Shown piece by piece: positions 1-10,673 of a stretch of DNA of 64,000 nt. Made by a program: the position numbers and the translations under genes. Source of the stretch: Caldisericota bacterium (GTDB lineage Bacteria; Caldisericota; JANLFM01); the NCBI GenBank assembly GCA_024655965.1, contig JANLFL010000002.1, positions 62,001 through 126,000 on the forward strand, read 5' to 3'. The notes under the pieces are model-generated. The model was not told the origin of the DNA. It made no database searches and was given only the letters and a program-made list of their open reading frames with translations. How positions within the stretch are numbered: the first letter of the stretch is position 1; every line of letters starts with the position of its first letter.

Positions 1-667
1 CACTGGACCGGAAGCTCCCTTCGGTTTCGAGTTCGATCTGGGCAATGCCCCTTTCTCGGAGTTCTTCAGGGTATTTTTCGGGAACGGAGGGTTCGACATC
101 CCGGGGTTCACCCAAAGCCGGACTCGAAGGATAAGGAGGGGTGAAGACATTAATGCCGCCCTGGAGATCTCCCTGGAGGAAGCGTTCCGGGGGTCCACCA
201 GGACGATCGAGTATTCCCTGGGGGGAAAAAGAAGGACCCTGGAGGTGAAAATCCCTCCCGGGATTGAACCAGGGACCAAAATCCGCCTCAAGGGCCAGGG
301 CTATCCCTCTCCATCGGGGGGACAGCCGGGCGACCTTTTCCTGGAAGTCAAAATCGCTCCTCACCCCTACTTCCAGTTGAAGGGGAAGGACATATACCTG
401 GAGGTGCCCATCACTTTAACCGAAGCGGTCCTGGGGGCAAAAATTGAAATCCCCAGCCTGAAAGGGAAGGTCATTTTGAACATCCCTCCGCAGACGCAAA
501 ACGGAACAACTTTCAGGCTGAAAGGGCTGGGATTACCCCCTTCCGGCGACCAGTACGTGAAGGTGAACGTGGTCCTTCCCCAGGACTTAACTCCCGAGGA
601 GATGAAGCTCTTCGGGGAGCTCAAAAAAATTGAAAAAACAAATCCCAGAAAGCATCTGGGAGTGTAA
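1..667 (+). CDS. cbpA: DnaJ-family co-chaperone without zinc finger (CbpA type), 5'-truncated
   Basis: An open frame runs from base 2 to the stop at 665-667 without interruption, so the gene begins before the window. The visible 221 residues start with a Gly/Phe-rich stretch (GFEFDLGN, FFGNGGF). They continue into the two-part DnaJ C-terminal peptide-binding region (ALEISLEEAFRG; GDLFLEV; LTEAVLGAKIEIPSLKG; FRLKGLGLP). There are no CxxCxGxG repeats, so this is a class II/CbpA-like J protein rather than a canonical zinc-finger DnaJ. The J domain itself lies outside the window. The stop is 15 bp from clpB, so the two probably form one heat-shock operon that delivers substrates to DnaK and ClpB. 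The internal GTG at 245 is in frame but not the true start. Confidence 0.9.
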   Translation, partial: TGPEAPFGFEFDLGNAPFSEFFRVFFGNGGFDIPGFTQSRTRRIRRGEDINAALEISLEEAFRGSTRTIEYSLGGKRRTLEVKIPPGIEPGTKIRLKGQGYPSPSGGQPGDLFLEVKIAPHPYFQLKGKDIYLEVPITLTEAVLGAKIEIPSLKGKVILNIPPQTQNGTTFRLKGLGLPPSGDQYVKVNVVLPQDLTPEEMKLFGELKKIEKTNPRKHLGV

Positions 668-682
668 ATAAGGAGAACCAAC

Positions 683-3280
683 ATGAATTGGGAAAAATTC
701 ACCATTAAAACACAGGAAGCGTTTGAAGGAGCCAGAGCTCTTGCGGAAAGCAAGAACCATCAAACCCTGGAACCTGAACACCTTCTTTTGAGCCTTTTAA
801 AGCAAAAAGAGGGCTTGATCCCCGTCCTGCTCCAGCGCATTGGAGTGGACGAGAGGGCTTTCGCTCAGGGGATCGAGCGCGAGATTGATTCCCTTCCCAG
901 GGTTTACGGGGCTACCCAGGTTTACCTGGGGAACCGCCTGGGGAACGTGCTCAAGAGGGCGGAGCTGGAGGCGGAGAACCTCAAAGATGAATACATTTCC
1001 GCTGAGCACCTTCTCCTCGCCATGTGCGAGGACCAGGCCCTGGGAAAGCACTTTCAGAAAGCGGGAATAACAAAAGAAAACATCCTCAAAGCCCTCGCCC
1101 AGATCCGGGGGAGCCACAGGATTACCGATCAAACCCCGGAGGAAAAATACCAAGCTCTGGAAAAATACGGCAGGGACCTCACGGAGCTCGCCCGAAAGGG
1201 AAAGCTCGATCCAGTAATAGGAAGGGACGAGGAAATCCGCAGGGTGATTCAGGTGCTCTCCCGCAGGACCAAGAACAACCCGGTCCTGATCGGGGAACCC
1301 GGAGTGGGAAAGACAGCGATCGTGGAAGGCCTTGCTCAGAGGATTGCTTCCGGGGACGTTCCCGAGGGATTGAAAAACAAGCGGGTCATCGCTTTGGACA
1401 TTGGGTCTCTGGTCGCGGGTTCCAAATTCCGGGGAGAGTTTGAAGAAAGGATGAAGGCCGTCTTGAAGGAGGTCACCTCCAGCGAGGGGAACATCATCCT
1501 CTTCATCGACGAGCTCCACACCCTGGTAGGGGCAGGGGCTGCAGAAGGCGCTGTTGACGCTTCGAACATGCTGAAACCAGCCCTGGCCAGGGGAGAGCTC
1601 AGAGCAATCGGAGCGACCACCCTGGACGAGTACAGGAAGAGGATCGAGAAGGATCCGGCGCTTGAAAGAAGGTTCCAGCCTGTGTTCGTGGGAGAACCAT
1701 CGGTTGAAGACACAATCGCCATCCTCAGAGGGCTCAAGGAGCGTTACGAGGTCCACCATGGGGTCAGGATCAAGGATTCAGCCCTGGTTGCTGCGGCGGT
1801 CCTTTCAAATCGCTACATCACCGATCGATTCCTCCCCGACAAGGCGATCGATTTAGTGGACGAGGCAGCCGCCAGGTTGAGAATGGAGATCGACAGCCTT
1901 CCCACTGAATTGGACGAGGTGGAAAGAAGGTTAAGACAGCTGGAAATCGAGCGACAGGCAGTGAAGAAAGACAAGGACCCTGCCTCCCAGGCTCGCCTCC
2001 AGAAAATCGAGGAGGAAATCGCCGAGCTCAAAGAAAAAGCCATGGCCATGAGGGCCCAGTGGCAGCAGGAGAAGGAGATCCTCAACCGCATCAGGGAACT
2101 GAAAGAGAAGATCGAGGAAACCCGGAACGAGGAACAACAGGCTGAACTTCGGGGAGACTGGGACAGAGCTGCGGAACTCCGGTTCGGCGTCAGGCTCTCA
2201 CTCCAGAAGGAACTCGAGGAACTGAATCAGAAGTTCTCCCAGATGGAGAAAGAGAGAAGGATGCTCAAGGAAGAGGTCGATGAGGAGGATGTCGCGGAAA
2301 TTGTCTCCAAGTGGACAGGGATTCCCGTCACCCGCTTGATGGAGGGGGAGATGCAAAAACTGGTGACCATGGAGGAAAGGCTAAGGCAGAGGGTCGTGGG
2401 CCAGGAAGAAGCGATCACAGCGGTTTCAAACGCCGTGCGAAGGGCTCGGTCCGGACTGGCCGATCCTAACAGGCCAATCGGCTCCTTCATCTTCATGGGA
2501 CCCACGGGAGTGGGAAAAACGGAACTTGCCAGAGCCCTGGCGGAATTCCTGTTCGATGACGAAAAGGCTTTAGTCCGCTTAGACATGTCGGAGTACATGG
2601 AGAAGCACACGGTTTCCCGCTTAATTGGAGCCCCTCCGGGATACGTGGGTTACGAGGAAGGAGGCCAGCTGACTGAGGCAATCCGCAGGCGGCCCTATTC
2701 CGTGATCCTCTTCGACGAAATCGAGAAAGCCCATCCGGATGTCTTCAACGTGCTCCTTCAGATCCTTGACGACGGAAGGCTCACCGATGGGCAGGGGCGG
2801 ACGGTGGATTTCCGGAACACGGTACTGATCATGACCTCGAACATCGGAAGCCAGTTCCTCATGGAGGAAAACGGAGACCAGGGATACATCAGGGCAAAGG
2901 TGATGGAAGCCCTGAGAGCCCATTTCCGCCCCGAATTCCTGAACCGGATCGATGAAGTGATCATTTTCAACCGGTTGGGGAAGGAGGAGATCAAGAAGAT
3001 CGTGGACATCCAGATGAGGAGAGTAAAAGAACGCCTGGAAGCCAGGGGAATCAACCTGGAAGTTTCGGACTCCGCAAAAGAGCTTTTAAGCGAATTGGGT
3101 TACGACCCCTCCTTCGGGGCAAGACCCCTCAAGCGCACCATCCAGAGGGAAATCCTGGACAAGCTGGCCTTAAAGCTCTTGGAAGGCGAGTTTCAGGAGG
3201 GGGACACGGTGTTAATCGAGGCCCAAAACGGGGTCTTCGAGTTCAGGAAGAAAGAAGAAGCGGAGATCAGTCTCCGATAA
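683..3280 (+). CDS. clpB: ATP-dependent disaggregase ClpB
   Basis: The 865-residue protein has the full class I Hsp100 layout. Two Clp_N repeats span about residues 1-145. The first AAA+ domain has Walker A GEPGVGKT at 204-211 and Walker [10 protein letters not shown] near 270-278. A long charged coiled-coil middle domain covers about 400-530. The second AAA+ domain has GPTGVGKT near 606 and ends in the small D2 domain ([11 protein letters not shown]). The middle domain separates ClpB from ClpA and ClpC. It is a cytosolic hexamer that threads aggregated proteins together with DnaK and J proteins. The start has a good ribosome site (aggagaacc) and sits 15 bp after the J-protein gene. The 3' end overlaps the convergent yjbQ-like gene by 14 bp. 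Confidence 0.98.
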   Translation: MNWEKFTIKTQEAFEGARALAESKNHQTLEPEHLLLSLLKQKEGLIPVLLQRIGVDERAFAQGIEREIDSLPRVYGATQVYLGNRLGNVLKRAELEAENLKDEYISAEHLLLAMCEDQALGKHFQKAGITKENILKALAQIRGSHRITDQTPEEKYQALEKYGRDLTELARKGKLDPVIGRDEEIRRVIQVLSRRTKNNPVLIGEPGVGKTAIVEGLAQRIASGDVPEGLKNKRVIALDIGSLVAGSKFRGEFEERMKAVLKEVTSSEGNIILFIDELHTLVGAGAAEGAVDASNMLKPALARGELRAIGATTLDEYRKRIEKDPALERRFQPVFVGEPSVEDTIAILRGLKERYEVHHGVRIKDSALVAAAVLSNRYITDRFLPDKAIDLVDEAAARLRMEIDSLPTELDEVERRLRQLEIERQAVKKDKDPASQARLQKIEEEIAELKEKAMAMRAQWQQEKEILNRIRELKEKIEETRNEEQQAELRGDWDRAAELRFGVRLSLQKELEELNQKFSQMEKERRMLKEEVDEEDVAEIVSKWTGIPVTRLMEGEMQKLVTMEERLRQRVVGQEEAITAVSNAVRRARSGLADPNRPIGSFIFMGPTGVGKTELARALAEFLFDDEKALVRLDMSEYMEKHTVSRLIGAPPGYVGYEEGGQLTEAIRRRPYSVILFDEIEKAHPDVFNVLLQILDDGRLTDGQGRTVDFRNTVLIMTSNIGSQFLMEENGDQGYIRAKVMEALRAHFRPEFLNRIDEVIIFNRLGKEEIKKIVDIQMRRVKERLEARGINLEVSDSAKELLSELGYDPSFGARPLKRTIQREILDKLALKLLEGEFQEGDTVLIEAQNGVFEFRKKEEAEISLR

Positions 3281-3662
3281 CGGTGACCGTGACCTGGCGG
3301 CGACGGGGGCCATCCATTTCCAGGAAGAAAATGCTCTGCCAGGTCCCCAAGTCCAGCCTCCCTTCTAAAACGGGGATGGTCCTGGAATTCCCGATGATCA
3401 GGGATTTCAGGTGGGCATGGGCATTGGCCCCATGCCCCCATCCAATTTGAGGAACCCAGGAATTCAATAGCCTGATGAAATCAGCCATCAGGCTCGGCTC
3501 CCCTTCGTTGACCACGATCGCGCTGGTGGAATGGCCCGAGTTGACGTGGCAGATCCCGGTCCTGATTTTGCTGGCGTTTACCACCTTTCCTACCTGAAAA
3601 GTAATGTCCACGAGGTTCTGCCCCGATTGTGTATTAATATAAAAAGAATCCCGGTGCACCAT
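3267..3662 (-). CDS. yjbQ: YjbQ/UPF0047 family protein
   Basis: This 131-residue protein matches the single-domain YjbQ (UPF0047) family. Visible marks are the HST segment ([14 protein letters not shown], about 41-54) and the His-rich [16 protein letters not shown] (about 77-92). The [13 protein letters not shown] segment near the C terminus is typical of the fold. Members are described as having weak thiamine-phosphate-synthase-like activity, but the physiological role is unsettled. The ATG has a strong GGAGGT site. It lies 9 bp after the GNAT gene and is probably cotranscribed with it. The last codons overlap the end of clpB on the other strand. Confidence 0.9.
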   Translation of the reverse strand: MVHRDSFYINTQSGQNLVDITFQVGKVVNASKIRTGICHVNSGHSTSAIVVNEGEPSLMADFIRLLNSWVPQIGWGHGANAHAHLKSLIIGNSRTIPVLEGRLDLGTWQSIFFLEMDGPRRRQVTVTVIGD

Positions 3663-3671
3663 TTTGACCTC

Positions 3672-4742
3672 CTAAAACATATCGTAGTCGCCCGAGGAGA
3701 TGAACCAGTTTTCAGGGTTGCGGATCTCTTCTTTTTCCAGGGAACCATCGGGGGAAATGGCGATTAAGGGTTGATGCTGGGAACGAAGCCTGAAACCCAG
3801 GGATTTGAAAACTGGGACAAAGGGAGAATGGGGAAGGGTCCAGGTTGCAACGATCGCCGTTCCTTGCAATTTAAAGTAGTCGAGAAGGAGGGTTAAAAAG
3901 ATTCGGGCGATCTCCGGATCCCAATCCTTCACCAGGAACTCCCCAATGGAGCCGAGCCTGTATTCCAGGTCCACAATGTGAAGGACAGCCACCCCAAAGA
4001 TCTCATCATTACCCGCTTTCCTCAGGAAAAAGGCCCGGTAGACGCCTGAAGGGTGGTCGAGGTATCTCCAGTTCATGTATGCGCTTGTCCGGTCGACCAT
4101 TAGAGGAAAGCGCCCCCGGAGCTCCCCCCAGAGACGATCGTAGCTTTCCCCGAACCGGTCTACCTGATGGAGGGAGAAGCGGGGGTCCCTCTTCCCCTTT
4201 CCCCAAAAATAGGCCTTTAAAAACGGCTTCCCCAGGAAACCCAGAACCATCCGAAGGGAAGGATTATTGATTCTGGCTTTCAAAGCGGAAGTCAGGTCTA
4301 AAACCTTGATGAACCGCTGAACCCTGGCGACATCGATCCAGTTCAGTTTATTTACATAAGCGCTGTAGGAATTGCGGTTGGGAAAGCCGTAAAAGAGAGG
4401 GGTGTTCCTCTTTTTCCCTTCCTCAAGGGTTAGGCGGGCCAGGCGGCCGAAAACCCCTTTCCCCCTGAAGTTCGGATCGGTCATGGTATCCACAGATTGG
4501 GCTCCCTGGAAACAATTCCCCTTGAATTTCATGGGGACGAAGAAAAGGGCTTCCTGACCGATTACCTTCCCTCCTGCCCTGGCTATGGCGATGATCGGGG
4601 GCGAAAATGGGGATTCCCGGTATTCCCACTCCCACTCCTCCAAGGTGCGGGGGATTTTGGGGAACACCCGATGGAAAAGGTCGAGGATTTGGATTTCTTC
4701 CCCTTCCCTGTACAAACCAAATTCGATCTCATTGAGCTCCAT
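3672..4742 (-). CDS. GNAT-family N-acetyltransferase
   Basis: A 356-residue protein with an N-terminal GNAT fold. The acetyl-CoA loop is DPNFRGKGVFGRLARL, about residues 92-107, preceded by the strand GAQSVDTMT. The following NRNSYSAYVNKLNW segment and the long C-terminal half resemble large two-lobed acetyltransferases. The substrate cannot be read from sequence. It is followed after 9 bp by the YjbQ-like gene, so the two form a minus-strand pair divergent from the PHP phosphatase gene. The 89-bp divergent gap contains TATAAA-type elements but no convincing -35. Confidence 0.8.
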   Translation of the reverse strand: MELNEIEFGLYREGEEIQILDLFHRVFPKIPRTLEEWEWEYRESPFSPPIIAIARAGGKVIGQEALFFVPMKFKGNCFQGAQSVDTMTDPNFRGKGVFGRLARLTLEEGKKRNTPLFYGFPNRNSYSAYVNKLNWIDVARVQRFIKVLDLTSALKARINNPSLRMVLGFLGKPFLKAYFWGKGKRDPRFSLHQVDRFGESYDRLWGELRGRFPLMVDRTSAYMNWRYLDHPSGVYRAFFLRKAGNDEIFGVAVLHIVDLEYRLGSIGEFLVKDWDPEIARIFLTLLLDYFKLQGTAIVATWTLPHSPFVPVFKSLGFRLRSQHQPLIAISPDGSLEKEEIRNPENWFISSGDYDMF

Positions 4743-4831
4743 AGCGACCTATGACCCTCTTTCCCTGGCTCTTTTTTGCTTCAGGCTTCCATAAGTATAA
4801 AATATAGGGAAACTAAGAGGAAAAAACGAGG

Positions 4832-5719
4832 ATGAAGATTCCAGATTATCACGTCCATCCCGATTTCAGCCTGGACGCCCGGGGAAAAATCCGGGATTAT
4901 GTCCAGTTCGCCCAGGAAAATGGTTTAGAGGAGATCTGCTTCACGACCCACCTGGATTTGGACCCCGTCAGATCCTCAAAGGAGGGCTGGGTGAGGGTAA
5001 ATGGGACGAAAATCCCCAACCGGGACCCCTCCTGGGTGGAAAAATACCTGGAAGAAATTGAGAACGCAGGAAAGCTCTTTCCCGACTTGAAGTTGAAAAA
5101 AGGCCTGGAGGTTGATTTCTTCCCCGGGGTTCTGGACCGGATAGGGACCTTCCTGAATTTTCCCTGGGACTACCTTCTGGTTTCCGTCCACTGCATCAAC
5201 CACCTGGCGGTGGCCCACGATCGGGAGGGTGCCCAGCTCATCTCCATAATGGATCCCGAAACCATCACCCGCCAGTTTTCCAAGGAGGTCAAGGAGGCGA
5301 TCAAGTCCGGGATCTTCCATGGGATTGCCCATCTCGATTACTTCAAAAGGCAGGCCAACCCCTGGTTCCAGGAGAAATTTCTGGCCCTGATAAAGGAGGA
5401 ACTCGAAGAGATCCTCCTCCTTCTTAAGGAGCAAAAAATGGCTTTAGAAATTAATGCCCGGGCGATGTACCGTTATAATTTGAAGGAACCCTTCCCGGGG
5501 CTGGAGGTCCTCTCCTTGGCCTCTTCCCTGGGAGTGGAAATAATCACCTTCGGCTCGGACAGCCACAACCCCCTGGAGCTGGAAAAAAAATTCGACACCC
5601 TGGCTCAACTGGCCATGAAGGCGGGATTTAAAGGGGTCTATACTTTTTCTGGAGGGAAAATTGAAAGATGGATTCCTTTCACCCAAACTGAACCTCTCCA
5701 CCTTGCCCACCCCTCTTGA
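4832..5719 (+). CDS. PHP-domain phosphatase, histidinol-phosphatase-like
   Basis: The 295-residue protein shows all the PHP metal-ligand motifs in order: DYHVHPDFS near the N terminus, TTHLDLD, GLEVDFF, SVHCIN, GIAHLDYFKR and the C-terminal GSDSHNP. The family contains L-histidinol phosphatase (HisJ/HisK type) and other phosphoesterases that use a trinuclear metal site. No his genes lie nearby, so another phosphate ester is possible. The start ATG follows a purine-rich GAGG stretch. The next gene begins 59 bp before this stop, which suggests translational coupling into a metabolic operon. Confidence 0.82.
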   Translation: MKIPDYHVHPDFSLDARGKIRDYVQFAQENGLEEICFTTHLDLDPVRSSKEGWVRVNGTKIPNRDPSWVEKYLEEIENAGKLFPDLKLKKGLEVDFFPGVLDRIGTFLNFPWDYLLVSVHCINHLAVAHDREGAQLISIMDPETITRQFSKEVKEAIKSGIFHGIAHLDYFKRQANPWFQEKFLALIKEELEEILLLLKEQKMALEINARAMYRYNLKEPFPGLEVLSLASSLGVEIITFGSDSHNPLELEKKFDTLAQLAMKAGFKGVYTFSGGKIERWIPFTQTEPLHLAHPS

Positions 5720-6665
5720 AGAACTTAATAATCTGGGGAAATCCCTGGGGATCGAGCTATTCTTAAAAAGGGACGATTTAACCACCCCTGGAGGGGGAGG
5801 AAACAAGGTCAGGAAGCTGGAGTTTTTATTTGCGGACGCAATAAGAGCCGGAGCAAAAACGGTCCTCACTATTGGAGGGGTCCAATCCAATCACTGCAGG
5901 CAAACCGCCTTGCTTGCCAGAAAGTTAAATCTTGAACCATATTTGGTACTCATGGGGAATGAACCCGAAACTTTCCAGGGAAACCTGCTCCTGGACCAAC
6001 TTGCCGGTGCCCAAATTTATTTTTCTGGAAGGGGAAGAAAGGCTGGGGAGGAACTCCTGGGAGAGCTTTTCCGGGAATTAAAAGAAAAGGGGAAGGAACC
6101 GTATTTAATTCCTTACGGGGGGTCAAACGAGATCGGGGTCCAGGGATACATTTCCGCCTGGCTGGAGCTTAAAGAGGAGGCAGAAAGGATGGGAAAGGAC
6201 TTCGACTACATCGTCCTTGCCGCTTCCTCGGGAGGGACAATGGCTGGAATCCTGATCGGCCAGGCTTTGACGGAATCGAAGGCCAGGTGCATGGGGATAA
6301 GCGTGGGTCCTAAAAAGGAGGAACTCAGAGAGGAAATCGTCGAACTGTTCGAAAGGACAAGCAAAAAATTAAACATCGAAAAACCCCTCCCGGAGTTTTT
6401 CCTCTTCGACGAGTTCGTCGGCCCGGGTTACGGGGTCCTCGATGAAAAAACTGTGGAAGCAATCCTCACCCTATCACAGAGGGAGGGGATCCTCCTCGAC
6501 CCGGTTTACACGGGGAAAACCTTCAAGGGGCTCTTGGGTCTCCTTGAAAGAGGGGAAATCGGCGGAAGGGTTCTATTCTGGCACACAGGGGGAATTCCTG
6601 CCCTTTTCGCTTACTCTGAAATATTTAAGACCCGATTTCTTGATGAGAAGAAGGGGGAAAAATGA
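5661..6665 (+). CDS. PLP-dependent D-cysteine desulfhydrase / ACC-deaminase-like enzyme
   Basis: The 334-residue protein belongs to the fold-type II PLP family. KRDDLTTPGGGGNKVRKLEFL (first 20 residues shown in part) carries the PLP-binding lysine of GGNKVRKLE. SNHCRQTA, AASSGGTMAGIL and HTGGIPALF follow, as in D-cysteine desulfhydrase and ACC deaminase. It would split D-cysteine to pyruvate, sulfide and ammonia, or deaminate a related amino acid. The chosen TTG has GGAGGG four bases upstream. The ATG at 5668 is out of frame. It overlaps the PHP gene by 59 bp and the next gene by an ATGA junction. Confidence 0.82.
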   Translation: MKDGFLSPKLNLSTLPTPLEELNNLGKSLGIELFLKRDDLTTPGGGGNKVRKLEFLFADAIRAGAKTVLTIGGVQSNHCRQTALLARKLNLEPYLVLMGNEPETFQGNLLLDQLAGAQIYFSGRGRKAGEELLGELFRELKEKGKEPYLIPYGGSNEIGVQGYISAWLELKEEAERMGKDFDYIVLAASSGGTMAGILIGQALTESKARCMGISVGPKKEELREEIVELFERTSKKLNIEKPLPEFFLFDEFVGPGYGVLDEKTVEAILTLSQREGILLDPVYTGKTFKGLLGLLERGEIGGRVLFWHTGGIPALFAYSEIFKTRFLDEKKGEK

Positions 6666-7645
6666 GAAAGTTATTTTCCGCAAACCATGAGGAAATTCTC
6701 CATGGGGAGACCACGGACATTTATTTCAAAAGGACGATCCAGATCCTTGAAGCCAAAGGGCTTGAAAACACCGAAGTAGTCGCGGAAATTTTTCCCACCC
6801 ATGAAGGGCTCCTCTGCGGATCGGAGGAGATCAAAAACCTCCTTGAGGGAAAAAAGGTGGAGGTTTGGGCCCAGAAGGAGGGAACTCCTTTTAAAGCCAA
6901 GGACACGATCGTCAGGATCAAAGGTCCTTACGGGGAATTCGGAATCTTTGAAACTGCGATGCTGGGAATTCTTGCTTCATCCTCAGGCTGGGCAACCGCG
7001 GCAAGGGAGTGCAAGGAGGCGGCAGGGGGGAAACTGGTGATCTCCTTCGGAGCCAGGCACGTCCATCCTGCCGTGGCATCCGTCATGGACCGGGCCGCGG
7101 TGATCGGAGGGGCAGATGGAGCAAGTTCCATCCTGGGGGCAAAGATTTTAAACCTGAAGCCATCGGGGACCATGCCCCACGCCCTGGTATTGATAATTGG
7201 TGACACGGTGCAAGCCGCGGAAGCCTTTGACCGGGTCGTGGAACCGGAAGTTCCCCGGGTAATTCTGGTGGACACTTTCCACGACGAAGCGGAGGAATCC
7301 CTGAGGGTGGCCCGGGCATTGAAAGAGAAACTTTCCGGGGTCAGGCTTGACACCCCGAAGGAAAGGGGAGGGGTCACCCCGGACCTGGTGCGGGAGGTTA
7401 GAGCTCGCCTCGACCAGGCCGGTTTCCCCTTTGTAAAGATCTTCGTCTCAGGGGGATTGAACCCGGAAAAAATCAGGATTCTCTCTGAAGCGGGAGCGGA
7501 TGCCTTCGGAGTTGGATCTTACATCTCCTCTGCAAAACCCATTGAAATGACCATGGATTTGAAAGAGGTCAAGGGGGTTCCGTTGGCCAAAAGGGGGCGG
7601 ATCCCCGGACCCATCGAGAACCCCCTTTTGGAGAGAATTCTATGA
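6662..7645 (+). CDS. Nicotinate phosphoribosyltransferase-like protein
   Basis: A 327-residue member of the NAPRTase/QAPRTase superfamily in its short, archaeal-like form. Visible are GETTDIYFKRT near residue 15, VISFGARHVHP (about 126-136), MDRAAVIGGADGASS, and the phosphate-binding barrel end FVSGGLNPEKI and AFGVGSYI. It should couple nicotinate (or a related base) to PRPP for NAD salvage in the cytosol. It starts inside the stop of the preceding PLP enzyme (ATGA), and its own stop overlaps the protease gene in the same way. A quinolinate-specific role is less likely because no nadA or nadB is present here. Confidence 0.82.
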   Translation: MRKLFSANHEEILHGETTDIYFKRTIQILEAKGLENTEVVAEIFPTHEGLLCGSEEIKNLLEGKKVEVWAQKEGTPFKAKDTIVRIKGPYGEFGIFETAMLGILASSSGWATAARECKEAAGGKLVISFGARHVHPAVASVMDRAAVIGGADGASSILGAKILNLKPSGTMPHALVLIIGDTVQAAEAFDRVVEPEVPRVILVDTFHDEAEESLRVARALKEKLSGVRLDTPKERGGVTPDLVREVRARLDQAGFPFVKIFVSGGLNPEKIRILSEAGADAFGVGSYISSAKPIEMTMDLKEVKGVPLAKRGRIPGPIENPLLERIL

Positions 7646-8502
7646 GCGCATTCGATTACCTTAGCCTGATCCTCTGGGCACTCCTGATCCTCGCCCTGTT
7701 CGTTCCCCTGTTCCGCCAGAGGTCCCTTTTCTTCCAGAGGTTGAAGTTCATCAGGAAGCTTGAGGAAAAGAGGAACTCCCGGGTCATCACCCTGATCCAC
7801 CGCCAGGAGGTCCTCTCCTTTTTAGGGATCCCCCTCTTTCGGTACATCGATGTGGAGGATTCTGAGCAGATCCTCAGGGCAATCAGGATGACTCCCCCGG
7901 AGATGCCCATCGATTTGATCCTTCACACTGCAGGGGGACTGGTACTGGCTTCCGAGCAAATTGCTCACGCTCTCAAGAACCACCAAAGCAGGGTCACGGT
8001 GATGGTCCCTCACTTCGCCATGTCCGGGGGGACAATGATCGCCCTGGCAGCGGACGAGCTCCTGATGGACCAAAACGCGGTGCTGGGACCGGTAGACCCC
8101 CAGTTGGAAAGGGGACTGGGAAGCATGCTTCCGGCTACCAGCATCCTGAAGGTCCTTTCCCAAAAACCCAGGGACAAGATCGAAGATTCCACCCTGGTGA
8201 TGGCTGATGTGGCTTCAAAGGCGATAAAGCAGGTGAAAAACTTCATCAAATGGCTGATCTCCGAGAGGGTCACTTCGGAGGAAGCAGAGAGAATCTCCTC
8301 CTTCCTGGCGGAGGGAGAGTGGACTCACGACGCCCCCTTGACGGTGGAAGCCTTATCGGAGATCGGGATTTCCATCAAAACGGAGCTCCCGGAGGAAGTT
8401 TACCGGTTAATGGAGCTTTATCCCCCGCCTCCGGGAAGAAGGCCTTCAGTGCAATACATACCTTTTCCTTACGAAAGGAGGGAACCGGAAAAGGGGAAGT
8501 GA
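7642..8502 (+). CDS. Membrane-anchored ClpP-fold protease (SDH proteinase family)
   Basis: The 286-residue protein begins with a hydrophobic segment (LSLILWALLILALFVPLF, about 7-24). A ClpP/crotonase-fold domain follows, of the serine dehydrogenase proteinase type (Pfam PF01972). LHTAGGLVLASEQIA and HFAMSGGTMIALAADELLMD carry the likely nucleophile serine in AMSGG, followed by NAVLGPVDPQ. The family resembles SppA signal-peptide peptidase without the second repeat. It probably cleaves membrane peptides on one face of the membrane. It is coupled by ATGA to the phosphoribosyltransferase gene upstream. Confidence 0.82.
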   Translation: MSAFDYLSLILWALLILALFVPLFRQRSLFFQRLKFIRKLEEKRNSRVITLIHRQEVLSFLGIPLFRYIDVEDSEQILRAIRMTPPEMPIDLILHTAGGLVLASEQIAHALKNHQSRVTVMVPHFAMSGGTMIALAADELLMDQNAVLGPVDPQLERGLGSMLPATSILKVLSQKPRDKIEDSTLVMADVASKAIKQVKNFIKWLISERVTSEEAERISSFLAEGEWTHDAPLTVEALSEIGISIKTELPEEVYRLMELYPPPPGRRPSVQYIPFPYERREPEKGK

Positions 8503-8549
8503 TGCTGGGGTTAATTTCCGTTACCCGGGAAGCCCCCAGGAGGTTTCCC

Positions 8550-9281
8550 ATGCCAATGAAAAATGGAAAGATCAAAGCCTGCACCTTCGACTATTGGGAG
8601 ACCCTGGTCGAGGAAAGGGAAAAGGGGGCAGCAAGGATTGAAAACATCAGCAGGAAGTTCCTCGACCTTCCCCTCTTCAAGGGGCTGGACCCGGAAAAAA
8701 TTCTAAACTCCATTGAGCAGAGATGGGCTTCCGTCTCCACCTTCCTTTCAACCCAACCCTTCGAGATGCCAATGCAAAAATTTCTTGAGGGCTTGCTTGT
8801 GGACCTGGGAATTGAAAGCGAGGGGAAAATTATCGAGGAATTAACAAATCAAATTTCGGAATTCGTCCACGAGCAGACCGTGGTCCTGGAGGGAGCAGCG
8901 GAGTTCCTGGGCTTTTTGAAGGAAAAGGGAATAAAAATCGGCCTGATCTCCAATACCCAATTCCCCCGTGCCCAGGTTGAGGAAAGCATGGAAAAACTGG
9001 GCTTGCTTCCCTTCTTCGACTCGATAACTCTGTCTTCGGAGGTCTCCTGGAGAAAACCTTATCCGGAGATTTTCAGAAAGAGTTTAAAGTCCCTCAAGGC
9101 AACCCCGGAGAACACCATCCATTTCGGGGACAGCCCATATTACGATGTCGAAGGGGCCAAGAAGGCCGGGATTTTCCCCATTCAAGTTTTAGCCAGCAGG
9201 TTTCATCCCGAGTTTTCCGCGGAAATTGGGATCAGCGATTGGAGATCGGCCAGGTCACTTTTTACAAGGCTTTTAGGTTAA
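8550..9281 (+). CDS. HAD-superfamily hydrolase
   Basis: A 243-residue HAD phosphatase. Motif I is ACTFDYWETL with the nucleophile Asp followed by Tyr-Trp rather than the usual x-D-G. Motif II is IGLISNTQFPR, motif III lies in SSEVSWRKPYPEIF, and motif IV is HFGDSPYYDVEGAKKAG. The substrate is unknown. I chose ATG 8550 because AGGAGG lies six bases upstream. The in-frame ATG at 8502 overlaps the previous stop (TGATG) and is the alternative. The stop lies 5 bp from the end of the convergent enolase gene. Confidence 0.8.
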   Translation: MPMKNGKIKACTFDYWETLVEEREKGAARIENISRKFLDLPLFKGLDPEKILNSIEQRWASVSTFLSTQPFEMPMQKFLEGLLVDLGIESEGKIIEELTNQISEFVHEQTVVLEGAAEFLGFLKEKGIKIGLISNTQFPRAQVEESMEKLGLLPFFDSITLSSEVSWRKPYPEIFRKSLKSLKATPENTIHFGDSPYYDVEGAKKAGIFPIQVLASRFHPEFSAEIGISDWRSARSLFTRLLG

Positions 9282-9286
9282 TTAAC

Positions 9287-10588
<1,302 letters not shown>

Positions 10589-10673
10589 TCACAAATTCTA
10601 TTAGCCTCAGGGGGGATTAACAAGGAAAATTGCCTTCTCTGGGCATCAAAATTCAAAGGAAAATTTTACCACT

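Noticed and set aside
797..1759. 320-residue frame opposite clpB
   Set aside because: Antisense shadow of a strongly conserved gene in GC-rich sequence. No start signal or family.
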